A stretch of 64,000 bases of DNA from JANYLB01 sp963837715 (GCA_963837715.1 CAWIOF010000001.1:9177-73176), one strand, 5' to 3'; shown: positions 1-10,413, counted from the stretch's first letter. Notes: generated by a model not told the origin, from the letters alone. Translations and numbers: made by a program.

Positions 1-3000
1 CGGCGGCCTGCGTCCGAGCCGCGAGTTCGAGCGCAGCTTCGGGGTCACCCGCGAGCACGAGCGCGTGGGAGGAGAGCGCGTCCACGTGGAGACTGTCGGT
101 GGGGAGCTCGGCCGCGGCGAACTCGCGTCGCGCTTCGTCGAAGCGTGCGAAGGCAGCGTCGAAATCGCCCCGGCGGGCGGCGACCCGTCCGAGCACGCTG
201 CACGAGAACCCGATCATGTACCCGTAGCGCGACGCCCGGAACACCCGCAGCGCGTCGAGCATCTTCTCCTCGGCGGCGTCGAGGTGGCCCTGATCGGCGA
301 GGACCTCGGCGATGTTCGCGCTGGCCGTCGCGGCGTTGATCACGTCGCCGGTCCGGAGCTCGAGCGCCTGTGACCGCTCGTAGTACCCGACCGCCTCCTC
401 CCACTGCCCCCGCCAGTAGGCGAAGACCCCGAGGTTGTTCAGCACGCCGGCCTGACCGCTCAGGTCGTCGAGCTCCTCGTAGAGCTCCAGTGCCCGGGCG
501 GAATAGGTCGCGCGGTCGCGTTGACCGAGCCGCACGTAGGCCCAGTCGAGGGTGAGGCAGGCGTGGGCCTCGGCTTCCTTGTCGTCCGACCCGACCGCTT
601 CTTCGATCGCGCGTTCACACCACGTGATCGCCTCGGTCGCCCGACCCTGGGCCTGGCGGATCATCCCGAACCACGACGCGAGCTGGGCCCGGCACCGACC
701 CGCGACCGGCCCCGAGATCCCTTCGAGCACATTCAGGCCCTTGCGGATCCAGCGGATCGACTCCGAGTAGCGACCGGTGCGTTCCGGGATCCACGCCTCC
801 TTGAGGAAGAGGCCGGCTTCGTGGACGGGATCGTCGTGCACGAGCCGGCGGGCGGCGCGGTAGGCCGCGACCGCGCCGTCGTACACGCCGCTGCGTTCGC
901 GCACGTCGCCGAGCAGTTCCCACACGTCGGCGGTGGCGTGGGCGGGCAGCTCGGGCAGCCGCTTCGCCGCGGCCAGCGCCCGTTCGAACAAGGCCGCGGC
1001 GTCGACGTTCGCGTACTTGTCGTGGGCGCGGCGCCCGGCGAGGCACGCGTACCGCCACGCGTCGGGATACGCCTGCGCGGAGAAGAAGTGGAACGACAGC
1101 AGCTCCGCTTCGGTCTCGACCCGGTCGTCGAGGGTGTGCTCGAGCATCCGCGCCGCCCGTCCGTGCAGCTCCCGCCGCCGCCGGTACGACAGCTCTTCGT
1201 AGGCGGAGTCGCGGATGAGCGCGTGGCGGAACCGGGCTCGGGCCGAGCCCTCGAGCTCGACGAAGTCGGCCAGCTCGGCCCAGGTGCGTTGATCGGGGAC
1301 CGCGAGCTCGTCGGCGAGGAGCGCTTCGAGGTCGCGCAGGGAGAAGCTGCGTCCGAGCACCGCCGCGTACCGCAGCAGGCGCCGATGCCCGGGCGCGAGG
1401 CGATCGATCTGCGCGGTCACGAGCGCGTCGATCGAGTCGGGGAGCGAACCGTCGTCGGGGGTGCCGTCGGTCGAGCTGTCGCGCACCACCCGGAGCAGCT
1501 CGGTGAGGAACAGGGGGTTCCCCTCGGCGCGCGAGGTGAGCGCTTCCACCTGGTGGGGCAGGAGCGGCGCATCTTCGGTCGCGCGCACCAGGGCCTCGAC
1601 GCTCGCCGGTTCGGAGAGCGGCCCGAGCTCGAGCATGATGGCCTCACCGATCGGCGGTGCATCGGCGATGCGGGTGCAGGCGACGAGCCACGGAACGCCC
1701 TCGGTCTTCGTCACCAGGAGCTCGACGAGCTCCCGCGACGCTTCGTCGATCCATTGGGTGTCTTCGAACACGAGGATGGTCGGCCGCGTGAGCCGGGCGT
1801 CGAGGAACGCGGCCGTGGCTTCGGCGGTGCGTTCGCGCCGGAACCTCGGGGCGAGGGTCGCGGTCTCCTCGGTGTCGGGCAGACCCAGGTCGAGCAGACC
1901 GCCGAGCAGCGGGAGCCACGGTTCGAGATGGGGTGCATCGGCGCGCACCGCCTCGGTGAGTCGCGTGGCGATGGCTTCGGGTGCCGCGTCTTCGGGGAGC
2001 TCGAGCACGCGGTGCAGCAGCCACCACAGCGCCGCGTACGGCGTGCTCGCTTCGTACGGCTCACAGGTCACGACCAACGCCCGGAAGTCGGCGGCCTGTG
2101 TCTCGAGCTCGGCCACGAGCCGCGACTTGCCGATTCCCTGGTCTCCTACGATCTCCACCACGGACCCGGCCCCGGCTCGGGCCGCGGTCAACATCACGTC
2201 GAGGGTGTGCATCTCGGCGTCGCGGCCCACGAACGGGAGCTGGTGGCCCGCACCCGTGACCGCGCCGGTTCGGGCCCGTCGGGCCCCCACCACGGAGAAC
2301 GCGTGCACCGGTGCCCGCTTGCCCTTCAGCTGCATGGGCGGCAACGCCTCGGCGGCAAAGGTCGGCGACCGGTCGAGCACGTCGGCGGTCGTGATGATCT
2401 GGCCGGAGTCGGCCTTGCCCATCAGCCGGGCGGCCATGTTCACCGTGTCGCCCATGACCGTGTACGTGCGGCGGTACTCGGGCCCGACGTCGCCGGCGAA
2501 GACCGGGCCGCGGTGGACGCCGATCCGCACGGGGAGCTCGGTCCCGGCATCGATGATGCGCATCGCCGTGGCGAGCATCCGCTCCTCGGCCTGACCGAGC
2601 GCCCGAGGTGCTCCCGAGGCGAGCATCAACTTGCCGCCGTCGCCGTCGACGTCGGTGGCGAGCAGGGCCACACCATGCTGCTCGGACGCGTCCTGCACCG
2701 TCGTGACGAGCTCTTCGAGCGCACTCGCGGTTCGTTCCGGGCCCTGCTGCGCGAGGAACGCGTCGACGCCGTCGAAGTGCACGAACGCCACGGTGACCGT
2801 GCGGTGCTCCGGTTCCTGGCCGCCGCCGAGGGCGTGGTTGCGCACCTCGGTCGGCACGTAGGCACCGAGATCGATCCCCGCCAACGGGGGGATGGGTGGC
2901 AGGCCCGCGGGCGGGACGCCCTTCGGCGCGCGGGCCAGCAGCACGCCCGGACCGAACGGCATGCCGTGGGACCGGTCGGGGAGCGCGGCGGCGGTGTCGG

Positions 3001-3544
3001 GACTCAGCACGATCCGCCCCGCCGTCGCGGCGCCCTCCATGGCGACGACGGTGCTCGCGGCTTCGCCGACCACGATCAGCTCCCGGCTCGATCCGCCGAC
3101 GAGGAAGCAGTGGAACGTGTCGGTGTGCAGGCCGACCGACATCCGCAGCGTGACGTTGCCGGCCGGCGTCACGAACTTGCCCGCGGTCCGGAGTCGAGTC
3201 CGCATCCCCGCCGCACTCCGGGCCGCCCGCACGACGTGGTCTTCGCCCGTGAAGAGCAGGAAGAGCGCGTCGCCACCGAACTTCACGAGGCCGCCACCGT
3301 CTTCGTACACGATCTCGAGCAGCTCCGCGAAGCACGTCCCGATCGATTCGGTGACCTCTTCGGCTCCCAGTCGACCGAGTCGGGCGAGCCGCTCGGACAT
3401 CTTGGTGAAGCCCGAGAGGTCGGCGAACACGAACGTGCCGTCGATCGCCTTCCAGCGCGTCGCGGGTTCGTCGTGCACCCAGTCGAGCACGAGACGCGGA
3501 AGGTACGGTCGTAGCACCGTCGTGTCGACGGTCTCGCTGCTCAT
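1..3544 (-). CDS. Tandem class III nucleotide cyclase-ATPase-TPR protein (C-terminus outside window)
   Basis: The frame is open from an ATG at 3544 to the left edge (1,181 codons), so the C-terminus is missing. Order: a first cyclase domain (about residues 35-200), a second cyclase domain (about 255-430), a P-loop ATPase (Walker A GDQGIGKS, about 467-474), then TPR-like helical repeats. The first domain has the metal-binding aspartates (FADLSGFT, D42; KFGGDALF, D92) and the adenine-contacting lysine K88, but no Asn/Arg pair. The second lacks a clear metal pair but has VNMAAR (N369, R373). A class III cyclase site needs both sets, so I infer that one intramolecular site forms between the two domains. 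This order is that of mammalian soluble adenylyl cyclase and related bacterial cyclase-AAA-TPR proteins. Product (probably cAMP) and trigger are inferred. The protein is likely cytosolic, with no signal peptide or membrane segment seen. Confidence 0.9.
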   Translation of the reverse strand, partial: MSSETVDTTVLRPYLPRLVLDWVHDEPATRWKAIDGTFVFADLSGFTKMSERLARLGRLGAEEVTESIGTCFAELLEIVYEDGGGLVKFGGDALFLLFTGEDHVVRAARSAAGMRTRLRTAGKFVTPAGNVTLRMSVGLHTDTFHCFLVGGSSRELIVVGEAASTVVAMEGAATAGRIVLSPDTAAALPDRSHGMPFGPGVLLARAPKGVPPAGLPPIPPLAGIDLGAYVPTEVRNHALGGGQEPEHRTVTVAFVHFDGVDAFLAQQGPERTASALEELVTTVQDASEQHGVALLATDVDGDGGKLMLASGAPRALGQAEERMLATAMRIIDAGTELPVRIGVHRGPVFAGDVGPEYRRTYTVMGDTVNMAARLMGKADSGQIITTADVLDRSPTFAAEALPPMQLKGKRAPVHAFSVVGARRARTGAVTGAGHQLPFVGRDAEMHTLDVMLTAARAGAGSVVEIVGDQGIGKSRLVAELETQAADFRALVVTCEPYEASTPYAALWWLLHRVLELPEDAAPEAIATRLTEAVRADAPHLEPWLPLLGGLLDLGLPDTEETATLAPRFRRERTAEATAAFLDARLTRPTILVFEDTQWIDEASRELVELLVTKTEGVPWLVACTRIADAPPIGEAIMLELGPLSEPASVEALVRATEDAPLLPHQVEALTSRAEGNPLFLTELLRVVRDSSTDGTPDDGSLPDSIDALVTAQIDRLAPGHRRLLRYAAVLGRSFSLRDLEALLADELAVPDQRTWAELADFVELEGSARARFRHALIRDSAYEELSYRRRRELHGRAARMLEHTLDDRVETEAELLSFHFFSAQAYPDAWRYACLAGRRAHDKYANVDAAALFERALAAAKRLPELPAHATADVWELLGDVRERSGVYDGAVAAYRAARRLVHDDPVHEAGLFLKEAWIPERTGRYSESIRWIRKGLNVLEGISGPVAGRCRAQLASWFGMIRQAQGRATEAITWCERAIEEAVGSDDKEAEAHACLTLDWAYVRLGQRDRATYSARALELYEELDDLSGQAGVLNNLGVFAYWRGQWEEAVGYYERSQALELRTGDVINAATASANIAEVLADQGHLDAAEEKMLDALRVFRASRYGYMIGFSCSVLGRVAARRGDFDAAFARFDEARREFAAAELPTDSLHVDALSSHALVLAGDPEAALELAARTQAA

Positions 3545-3608
3545 CTGCCTCCGCTCGCCGTTCCGGAGGGGTGACCTGCCGTGGCAGACCCGGTCAGAGC
3601 ATCGTAGG

Positions 3609-4748
3609 TCAGTGGTCGCGGAGGATCCTGCGGAGCGTCTCGGTGAGGTCGTCGTCGGGTCCGAGGCGGGGGCTGCACCACTCGAGCAGCTCACGCGCCA
3701 CGGTGCGGGCGGCTTCGTACTCGTCGTTCTGGAGGTATCCGGCCGCCAGGCCGATCCCGGCGTGTGCGACCTCGCGGGGCGCCGTGTCGAGGAGGTACCG
3801 ACTGCGCTCGAGGTGCTGACGCGACACCGCCACGGCTTCGGTGGGTCGGTCGGCGCGCCGGAGCAGTCGGGCGAGCACCCCGTAGCCGCCGAGGGTCAGT
3901 GGGTGATCGGGGCCGAGCTCCAACTCACACGTCCACACCGCGGCGGCGGCGAGGTCGGTCGCCCGGGTGTGCTCGCCGAGCGCGCTGGCGGAGTCGGCTG
4001 CAGTGAGCCGCAGGTCGACGGAGCACGGGTCGTCGGGTCCGAGGGCGTCGTCGAGATCGGTGAGCAGGTCGTCGGCGAGCTCGAGCACGCGGTCGTGGGC
4101 TCCCGCCATGTGTGCGCTGCTCGCGAGCACGTAGAGGTGGCGCAGCCGGTCGGTGTCGTGGCGGTCGAGCGCCGACGACCACCGCACCGCGAGCTCGGCG
4201 TGGTGGAGTGCCTGGGTCACGTTCGGGACGTCGAGCGCATGCGCGGCGATGGCGCTCGCGGCCTCGGCCGCGTGCTCGCTGCCCGATGCGAGCCCTTCGG
4301 CGGCCAGGGCGACGTGGACCGACATCACCGATTCCCAGGCCACGTCGGGATCGGCGAGGTCGGCGAAGCGCTGGAACGCGGCGTCGACGAACGCACATCG
4401 CAACGCATCGCGTGCGTCGTCGGTGAACGGTGCGACGCCCGCGGCGCGCGCGAGCCGGTCGAGGCGCCGATCGAGCGGACGGAGCGCCGCGTAGACGCGC
4501 ATCGGATCGAGCCGGGCCACCCAGCGCAGGGTCGACAGCAGCGCTTCGGCGTGCGCGGAGGGATCCGATCCCGCTGCGGCCTCGGCGACGCCCTGATCGG
4601 CGAGCGCGGCGCCGAGCGCGTCGGGCACGGTGGCCCGCACCCGCCGGACGAGCGTGGTGACGCGCGCAGGAGTGTTGCGGCGGGTCCGGGCGTCGAGGTA
4701 ACCGATGGCGTCGAACCGGCGGGCGAGCGAGGCGACGTCTGCGGTCAT
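3609..4748 (-). CDS. TPR-repeat protein, function unknown
   Basis: A 379-residue alpha-helical protein starting at ATG 4748. The C-terminal two thirds hold kinesin-light-chain-type TPRs, with two LGPDHP/LGPDDP-like units near 3,890-4,040 where the pattern L-G-P-D-x-P recurs. No signal peptide, membrane span or catalytic motif is visible. It lies 64 bp downstream of the cyclase gene's start region on the same strand. As the cyclase gene is transcribed away from it, this gene is upstream of the cyclase and could share a promoter. TPRs usually mediate protein contacts, so a partner role in the neighbouring signalling genes is possible but unproven. Confidence 0.75.
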   Translation of the reverse strand: MTADVASLARRFDAIGYLDARTRRNTPARVTTLVRRVRATVPDALGAALADQGVAEAAAGSDPSAHAEALLSTLRWVARLDPMRVYAALRPLDRRLDRLARAAGVAPFTDDARDALRCAFVDAAFQRFADLADPDVAWESVMSVHVALAAEGLASGSEHAAEAASAIAAHALDVPNVTQALHHAELAVRWSSALDRHDTDRLRHLYVLASSAHMAGAHDRVLELADDLLTDLDDALGPDDPCSVDLRLTAADSASALGEHTRATDLAAAAVWTCELELGPDHPLTLGGYGVLARLLRRADRPTEAVAVSRQHLERSRYLLDTAPREVAHAGIGLAAGYLQNDEYEAARTVARELLEWCSPRLGPDDDLTETLRRILRDH

Positions 4749-4795
4749 GGCACGAACTGTACGCCGAGGGTGGGACACCCGATCCCGTGGTTCGA

Positions 4796-6481
4796 TCAGT
4801 GCACGTCGGCGTGGGCGGCGCCGTCCCGTTCGGTCGGTTCGTTCGCCCGGACGACCCGGTTCCGACCCGACCGCTTTGCGTTGTACAGGGCCGAGTCGGC
4901 CTCGGCGACCACCTCGTCGAAGCTGGTGTCGGTGCCGCCGGGTGCCAGCCCGAAGCTCACGGTGAAGGCGGGGACCGCGCCACTGGCGAGCGCGAGCGCG
5001 AGTTGTTCCCGCACCCGTTCCATCACTGCGACGGCGTCGTCGACCGAACAGTCGGGGAGCACGATGAGGAACTCCTCGCCGCCGAACCGCGCCGGGATGT
5101 CGGCCGGGCGGATCGAATCTCGGAGCACGCGCGCGAACAGCCGCAGCGAGCGGTCGCCCGTCTCGTGACCGTGGGTGTCGTTCAGGTCCTTGAACTGGTC
5201 GAGGTCGCCGTAGGCGACCACGTAGGGCGTCCCGCTCGCAGTGAGATCGCGGACACGGTTCTCGAGGCTGCGCCGGTTGAGGAGACCCGTGAGCGGGTCG
5301 GTGCGCGCCTGCGACTCGCTGTCGCGGAACGCGCGGATCATGCCGACCCGGTCGCCCGCCTTGCGCGCGACGAGCTCGACATCGCTGATGGTGCGGTTCG
5401 ACGGCGGGTGCGCGTCCGGCGCGCCGATGTGCACGACGCCGATGGCCTGGCTGCCGACCGTCACCGGCACGCACAGCGCCGCCTGCGGCTGGCCGAGCGC
5501 GCGCAGGTGGGGGCAGGCGTCGAGATCGCCGCTGCTCGGGAACACGAGCGTCGCGCCGCGGTGCGCCGCAGGACAGTCGTCGGGGGTGGTCACCCCGCAC
5601 CCTTCGGCATCGGGGTCGGTGCTGACGATCCGTTGGAAGTGCGCGCGGCTCGAGTCGGCGAGGAGGAGCTCGGCGGTCTCGTCGGCGACCACCTCGGCCA
5701 ACGCCTGCCCGACGATCTCGAACGCGCCTTCTTCGACCTTCGCCATGTCGAGGGCCCGCCCGATCCGAGCGTCGAACTCGTTGCGCCGGGCGCTCTCCTC
5801 GCGTTCGTGCTCCTGGCGCCGCAACATCGTCTCCTGGCGCCGGACCGATCGCGCGCAGAGGTACGTCACGATGAAGCCCAGGATGAGTGTGAGTGCCACC
5901 ACGAGCGGCGCGAACGCACCCGCCGACTCCATGGTCGCCCGCTCCGAGCTGATCGCCCGCTCGAGCGCGGCCACGTCGGCGCGTCGCAGCGCGGTCGCGA
6001 CGGCGATCTCCTCGTCGACCGCGGCGAGGTCGGTGTCGAGGTCCACGTTGCCGGGCACCGGCGCGCCGGGTGGTGCGTTGATGATCGCGAGGCCGGCGGC
6101 CTTTCCCGAGTCGTCGGCGTTCGCCTGGGCCTCGTCGAACCGGGCCCGGAGCGCCCGCTCACCGGGCAGCCGGGGCTCGAACCTCCGGTAGTCCTCCCAC
6201 TTCGAAGCAGCGGTCGCCGACGACTTCACCGCGCGCTGGAGCAGGGTGACCCGCTGGGTGGCGTCGGGCGAGCGGGCGGCATCGGTGAGCGCGAGGCGCG
6301 TCGCAACGAGCTCGTCGTCGACGACCGTGAGCAGCTGCTGCTGGGGGACGTCGCGTCGTTCGATGGTCCGCAGGTTCGACAACTCGTCACCCATGCGCAG
6401 GTTCATGACCACGACCACGGCGAGGCTCCCGAGCGCGAAGGTCGCGCCGACGAGCCAGACCTTGTGGTGTGCGCGCAGCAT
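4796..6481 (-). CDS. Membrane-bound diguanylate cyclase (GAF-GGDEF)
   Basis: A 561-residue protein that makes the second messenger c-di-GMP from two GTP. An N-terminal membrane helix (about residues 8-28) and a second one (about 203-226) flank an extracytoplasmic helical sensor region. A GAF-like domain (about 255-400) follows, then a GGDEF domain. The active-site loop is GGEEF (467-471), a functional variant, and the inhibitory I-site RPAD (458-461) sits five residues before it, so product feedback is expected. The start is ATG 6481 because the hydrophobic segment follows directly. The Cys/His-containing stretch in the GAF region (DPDAEGCGVTTPDDCPAAH) is unusual and may bind a ligand or metal. 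That is a guess. Confidence 0.93.
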   Translation of the reverse strand: MLRAHHKVWLVGATFALGSLAVVVVMNLRMGDELSNLRTIERRDVPQQQLLTVVDDELVATRLALTDAARSPDATQRVTLLQRAVKSSATAASKWEDYRRFEPRLPGERALRARFDEAQANADDSGKAAGLAIINAPPGAPVPGNVDLDTDLAAVDEEIAVATALRRADVAALERAISSERATMESAGAFAPLVVALTLILGFIVTYLCARSVRRQETMLRRQEHEREESARRNEFDARIGRALDMAKVEEGAFEIVGQALAEVVADETAELLLADSSRAHFQRIVSTDPDAEGCGVTTPDDCPAAHRGATLVFPSSGDLDACPHLRALGQPQAALCVPVTVGSQAIGVVHIGAPDAHPPSNRTISDVELVARKAGDRVGMIRAFRDSESQARTDPLTGLLNRRSLENRVRDLTASGTPYVVAYGDLDQFKDLNDTHGHETGDRSLRLFARVLRDSIRPADIPARFGGEEFLIVLPDCSVDDAVAVMERVREQLALALASGAVPAFTVSFGLAPGGTDTSFDEVVAEADSALYNAKRSGRNRVVRANEPTERDGAAHADVH

Positions 6482-6561
6482 GGGGATCGCCTCTCCTGGT
6501 GGGACGCGCGCGCTATCGACGGGTTCCGTTGCCCGGTTGAGCAGTTTCGGGCAGGACTGTC

Positions 6562-8032
6562 TCAGATGAGGGGATCTACACCTTGTGCGGCCACGACTGC
6601 CCGTTCGGCGTCGGCCGGCGCGTGCTCGAGGTGCGACTCCGCGTCGAACACGACGGTCGGCCGGGTGGCGGGATCGTGGGCCGGCCAGGCCAGCTCCGGG
6701 GTCGACGGATCGCCCGTGTGGGCGAACGCCGCCCACGCAGCCAGCATCCGGTCGCCGACGCGGTCGGCATCGGGTCCCGATCCGGTGAACTTCTCGATCC
6801 CGGCGCGGCCCTGCACCCCGAACACGAACGCGATCTCGAGCGCGTGGCAGGCGCCGAGCCAGCCCCCCATCGCCGGAGAACGCCAGTCGAATCGGTAGAC
6901 GTACGTCGACGGCTGGTGCGTCGCGTGGGCGTCGGCATCGGCGAGCACCGGGGCCCGGAAGAAGCGGTCCGTCTCGATCGCGAACCAGAGGTCGTTCGCC
7001 GCAGTGCTCTCGCCGCGCTCGCCCCGCGCCCGCCGGAACGTCGCGATCACGTCGTCGGCGCCGGCGCCGAGCGTGCGTTCGACCCGGCGCTGCAATCCGG
7101 CATCGTCGAGATCCCGGGCCCGTGGATCGCCGGGCGCCCAGAGCCGCCATTCGTCGGCGTTGGTCCCGAAGATCATCGGGATGTCGGCCGCGGCACCGGC
7201 GGCGCGTGCGTCGAGCGCCCGTTCGGTGACGACGGCACCGTCGACGGTCGGCACGAACGCGAACGGGAGCCGGCTGCGCGTCTCGACTGTGGCCTGCGCG
7301 GTGAGGAGCTCGGCGACCGGCAGGTCGCGTAACGCACCCACACGGTCGACGCCGGCGGCCGCGGCGAGGTCCTCGGCTCGTCGCGCCGACCTCGCCATCG
7401 GCGTCGCCACCCCGGCACCGCTCTGCGCTATCGCGCGGTGGAAGAGCCCGCGCGCCGGCGGCGACACGGTGAGCAGCGCCACCGAGGTCCCGCCCGCGGA
7501 CTCTCCGAAGATCGTGACGTTGCCGGGATCGCCTCCGAAGCCTGCGATGTTGTCGCGCACCCACCGCAGCGCGGCGATCTGGTCGAGGAGGCCGTGGTTC
7601 GCGCCGAGGTCGGGATGCGCGAGGAACCCGAGGGCCCCGAGCCGGTAGTTGATCGTGACCACGACCACGTCGCCGCGCGCGGAGAGCGGGGCCGCGTCGT
7701 AGAGGAGGTGCGCGGCACCGCCCTGTCGGAAGCCGCCTCCGTGGATCCACACCATCACCGGCCGCGTCGCGTCGGGGTCGGGGGTCCACACGTTGAGCGA
7801 GAGGCAGTCCTCGGAGTACCCGACCTCGGTGCGGAGGCGGAGCTCGCCCGGGATCTGCGGGCACATCGGCCCGTAGGTGCCGGCGGCGCGGACGCCGGCC
7901 CAGGGTGCTGCGGGTTCCGGCTCCGCGAACCGCGCCGCGCGTGCGTACGGGATTCCCAGGAACGCAGCGCCGCCCTCGGCCGGGGTCTCCCTGTACCGCG
8001 CCGCACTCGGTCGGGACGATCAGATCATGCAT
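6562..8032 (-). CDS. Type B carboxylesterase, broken by an N-terminal frameshift
   Basis: An alpha/beta-hydrolase of the carboxylesterase/lipase type B family that hydrolyses carboxylic esters. The oxyanion-hole motif HGGGF lies near 7730-7750 and the nucleophile elbow GESAGG near 7491-7508. The long open frame begins only at ATG 7866 (434 residues), which omits the conserved N-terminal FLGIPYARAARF. That motif is present just upstream in the same frame with no start codon. The natural ATG at 8032 (MHDLIVPTECGAVQG) is in another frame, and the two join near 7986-7993, where a one-base gain or two-base loss breaks the gene. Given similar breaks elsewhere in the window, a sequence error is likely. 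Cytosolic, as no signal peptide is seen. Confidence 0.85.
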
Positions 8033-8220
8033 ACCGTGAGGATACGGCCGCGGTTCGACGCAGAGAGCGAGGGGTCGACACGGAGCGCGCGAAAAGTGGC
8101 CCCCGCTGGGTGACGATTCGTCGAAAAGTTCGATTCTCTCCTCACTGGGCGTGGTTGCACGCGTGAGATCGCGCCTAGGTTCTCCCGGGTTCGGGCTGGC
8201 ACGGTGGGAGGACATTCGTC

Positions 8221-10314
8221 ATGGGCGTGAAGATCAAGACGATCGCGATTGCGATCGCGGTGGCAACAGTCGGGTCGCTCCTCGCGCTCCCGGCAGCGGT
8301 GTTCACCGCGGCACCCGCGAGTGCGGCGACCATCGCGTCGGGCGGTCCGTTGACCGCGGTGACCACGACACCCGACCTGAACTGCGCGGTGAACCACACC
8401 GGCGACGCGTTCGGCGAGTTCTACAACGACACCGCGTGCGGAACGCTCGCGGTGGTCAACGGCACGCTCTACAGCCCGGCCACGATCCCGGCCGGACAGC
8501 CGGGGACGCCGTGGACGCCCGTGTCGCAGGTCGGACCGACCGGTTCGGGCGCGACCGCTGACCCCTACAAGGTGGTCACCGTCGTCGACGCCGGCACCAC
8601 GGGTGTGCGGCTCACCCAGACCGACACCTACGTCGTCGGCACGGAATCGTTCCGCACCGACGTCGCGGTCGCGAACACGAGCGCGGCTTCGGTCACGCTG
8701 CGCCTCTACCGCGCGGGCGACTGCTTCCTCCAGGACTCCGACACCGGTTACGGCGTCGTCGAGCCGAGCACGGGTGCCGTGGCGTGCAAGAGCCCGAGCT
8801 CCGATCGCATCGAGCAGTTCCTGCCGATCACGCCGGGAAGCTCCTACTTCGAGTCCGGCTACAACACCGTCTGGTCACAGATCACCGCCCAGGCCGCGTT
8901 CCCGAACACCTGCCTGTGCGACACGCTCGTCGACAACGGCGCCGGTCTGAGCTGGGACGCCACGATCCTTCCCGGTGCGACCACCACGATCTCGTCGATC
9001 CTCACCTTCTCGCCCCTCGGCGTCGTGCCGCTCACGATCGCCAAGACGGCCGATGCCCCGACCACCGCCGCCGGCGGCACCAACGGCTACACGATCACGA
9101 TCGACAACACGAACCCGATCCCGGCCACGGTGACGTCGATCTCCGACACCCTGCCCGCCGGATTCAGCTACCTCACCGGCAGCACCACGGGTGCGACCAC
9201 CTCCGACCCGTCGTCCGGCGGCGGCACGCTCTCCTGGTCGGGCCCGATCGTCGTCCCGGGCGAGGGCAGTGCGTCCCTGCACTTCGGTGTCACGGTGTCG
9301 AACACGCCCGGCACCTACAACAACGTGGCCGCTGCGGTGGCGCCCGGATTCACGGTTGCGCCCACCGGCGAGACCGCACCCATCACCGTCACCGCCGCAG
9401 TCGTGCTCGGCATCACCTCGACCGGTGAGCCGGCCAGCGTCACCGCCGGGGCCAACGCCAAGCGTGTGGTCACCGTGTCGAACTCCGGGGCGGCCGCCGC
9501 CACCGGCGCGTCGACCACGCTGACGGTCCCGACCGGGGTCACGCTCGTGAGCGCGACCCCGAGCCAGGGAACGTGTGGTGCCGTGGTCGCGGGCGTCGTC
9601 ACCTGCTCGCTCGGCACGATCCCCGGCGGCGGCAGCGCCACCGCCACACTCGTCTTGAAGACCGCCGCCGCGGTCCCGTCGGGCGGCAGCATCTCCACGT
9701 CGGCGAGCGCGACCGCGTCGGGCGGCGCCTCGGCCGGTCCCGCGGTCTCATCGACCACGGTCACGGCCGCGACGCCGGGTCAGGCCGTCGGGTACGTCCC
9801 CCCGGGCGGCACCCTCACGACCGGTGCCGACGCCACTCCGGGCGACAACACGGTCTCCTCGCTCACGCTCCCGAACACGGGTCCGGGTGCGGTGGTCACG
9901 TTGACCTCGGTGCCCTGCGCGGCGGCCGACTGCGTCGGCAAGACGGTGATCTTCAACGACTTCGCCGGGTACGACGACCCGGCCCACCCGTTCAAGCTCA
10001 CCCAGACGTGGGACAAGTCGGTGGCCGGCAAGGGTCTGCTCTCGAACCTGTACGTGAAGAAGGACACCGCCACCACCTTCTCGATCGTGCCGCCGTGTCA
10101 GCCCGCACCGACGCTCGAGAAGGTGTGGGACGGCAAGAAGTGGATCTGGCGCATCAAGCAGTTCATCCTCACGGCTGCGACGTGGCTCGTGGGTGGACAC
10201 ACGGGATACGCCAACCCGGCGCCGTGCGTCGACTCGAAGCAGGTCCTGAGCAACGGCGACGTCAAGTTCGTGGCGCTGTTCCTCTCCGGTGACCCGGCGG
10301 TCCGCCGCCGGTAG
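8221..10314 (+). CDS. Secreted DUF11-repeat protein
   Basis: A 697-residue exported protein. Residues 1-35 form a Sec signal peptide ending near PASAA. A beta-rich N-terminal region (about 40-265) precedes two DUF11-type Ig-like repeats (about 270-390, starting PLTIAKTADAP, and about 396-520). The C-terminal 170 residues contain cysteine pairs and no LPxTG or membrane anchor, so it is probably released or held non-covalently. The start is supported by a strong ribosome site, GGGAGGA, 8 nt before ATG 8221. DUF11 proteins are generally cell-surface or adhesive, and no specific ligand can be read here. Confidence 0.85.
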   Translation: MGVKIKTIAIAIAVATVGSLLALPAAVFTAAPASAATIASGGPLTAVTTTPDLNCAVNHTGDAFGEFYNDTACGTLAVVNGTLYSPATIPAGQPGTPWTPVSQVGPTGSGATADPYKVVTVVDAGTTGVRLTQTDTYVVGTESFRTDVAVANTSAASVTLRLYRAGDCFLQDSDTGYGVVEPSTGAVACKSPSSDRIEQFLPITPGSSYFESGYNTVWSQITAQAAFPNTCLCDTLVDNGAGLSWDATILPGATTTISSILTFSPLGVVPLTIAKTADAPTTAAGGTNGYTITIDNTNPIPATVTSISDTLPAGFSYLTGSTTGATTSDPSSGGGTLSWSGPIVVPGEGSASLHFGVTVSNTPGTYNNVAAAVAPGFTVAPTGETAPITVTAAVVLGITSTGEPASVTAGANAKRVVTVSNSGAAAATGASTTLTVPTGVTLVSATPSQGTCGAVVAGVVTCSLGTIPGGGSATATLVLKTAAAVPSGGSISTSASATASGGASAGPAVSSTTVTAATPGQAVGYVPPGGTLTTGADATPGDNTVSSLTLPNTGPGAVVTLTSVPCAAADCVGKTVIFNDFAGYDDPAHPFKLTQTWDKSVAGKGLLSNLYVKKDTATTFSIVPPCQPAPTLEKVWDGKKWIWRIKQFILTAATWLVGGHTGYANPAPCVDSKQVLSNGDVKFVALFLSGDPAVRRR

Positions 10315-10332
10315 GCATCACCACACCGAGGG

Positions 10333-10352
10333 CCCGCCCTGCGGGGCGGGTT
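10333..10352 (+). terminator. Rho-independent-type terminator after the DUF11 gene
   Basis: A perfect GC stem (CCCGCCC / GGGCGGG, 7 bp) with a TGCG tetraloop starts 19 bp after the stop codon and is followed by TTCTC. The U-tract is short, as is common in high-GC actinobacteria. Confidence 0.7.
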
Positions 10353-10413
10353 CTCAGGAACCTCTCAAGGCGCGCCCAGACGGCACACGGGTCCATCGGT
10401 CACGCTGGGCGCC

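Noticed and set aside
521..3514. A 997-codon open frame on the + strand opposite the cyclase gene
   Set aside because: The minus strand encodes clear cyclase, P-loop and TPR motifs. The + strand product is a low-complexity Arg/Gly/His-rich shadow, as expected in high-GC DNA.
4787..6898. A long + strand frame opposite the diguanylate cyclase
   Set aside because: The GGEEF, I-site and membrane helices are on the minus strand. The + product has no recognisable domain.
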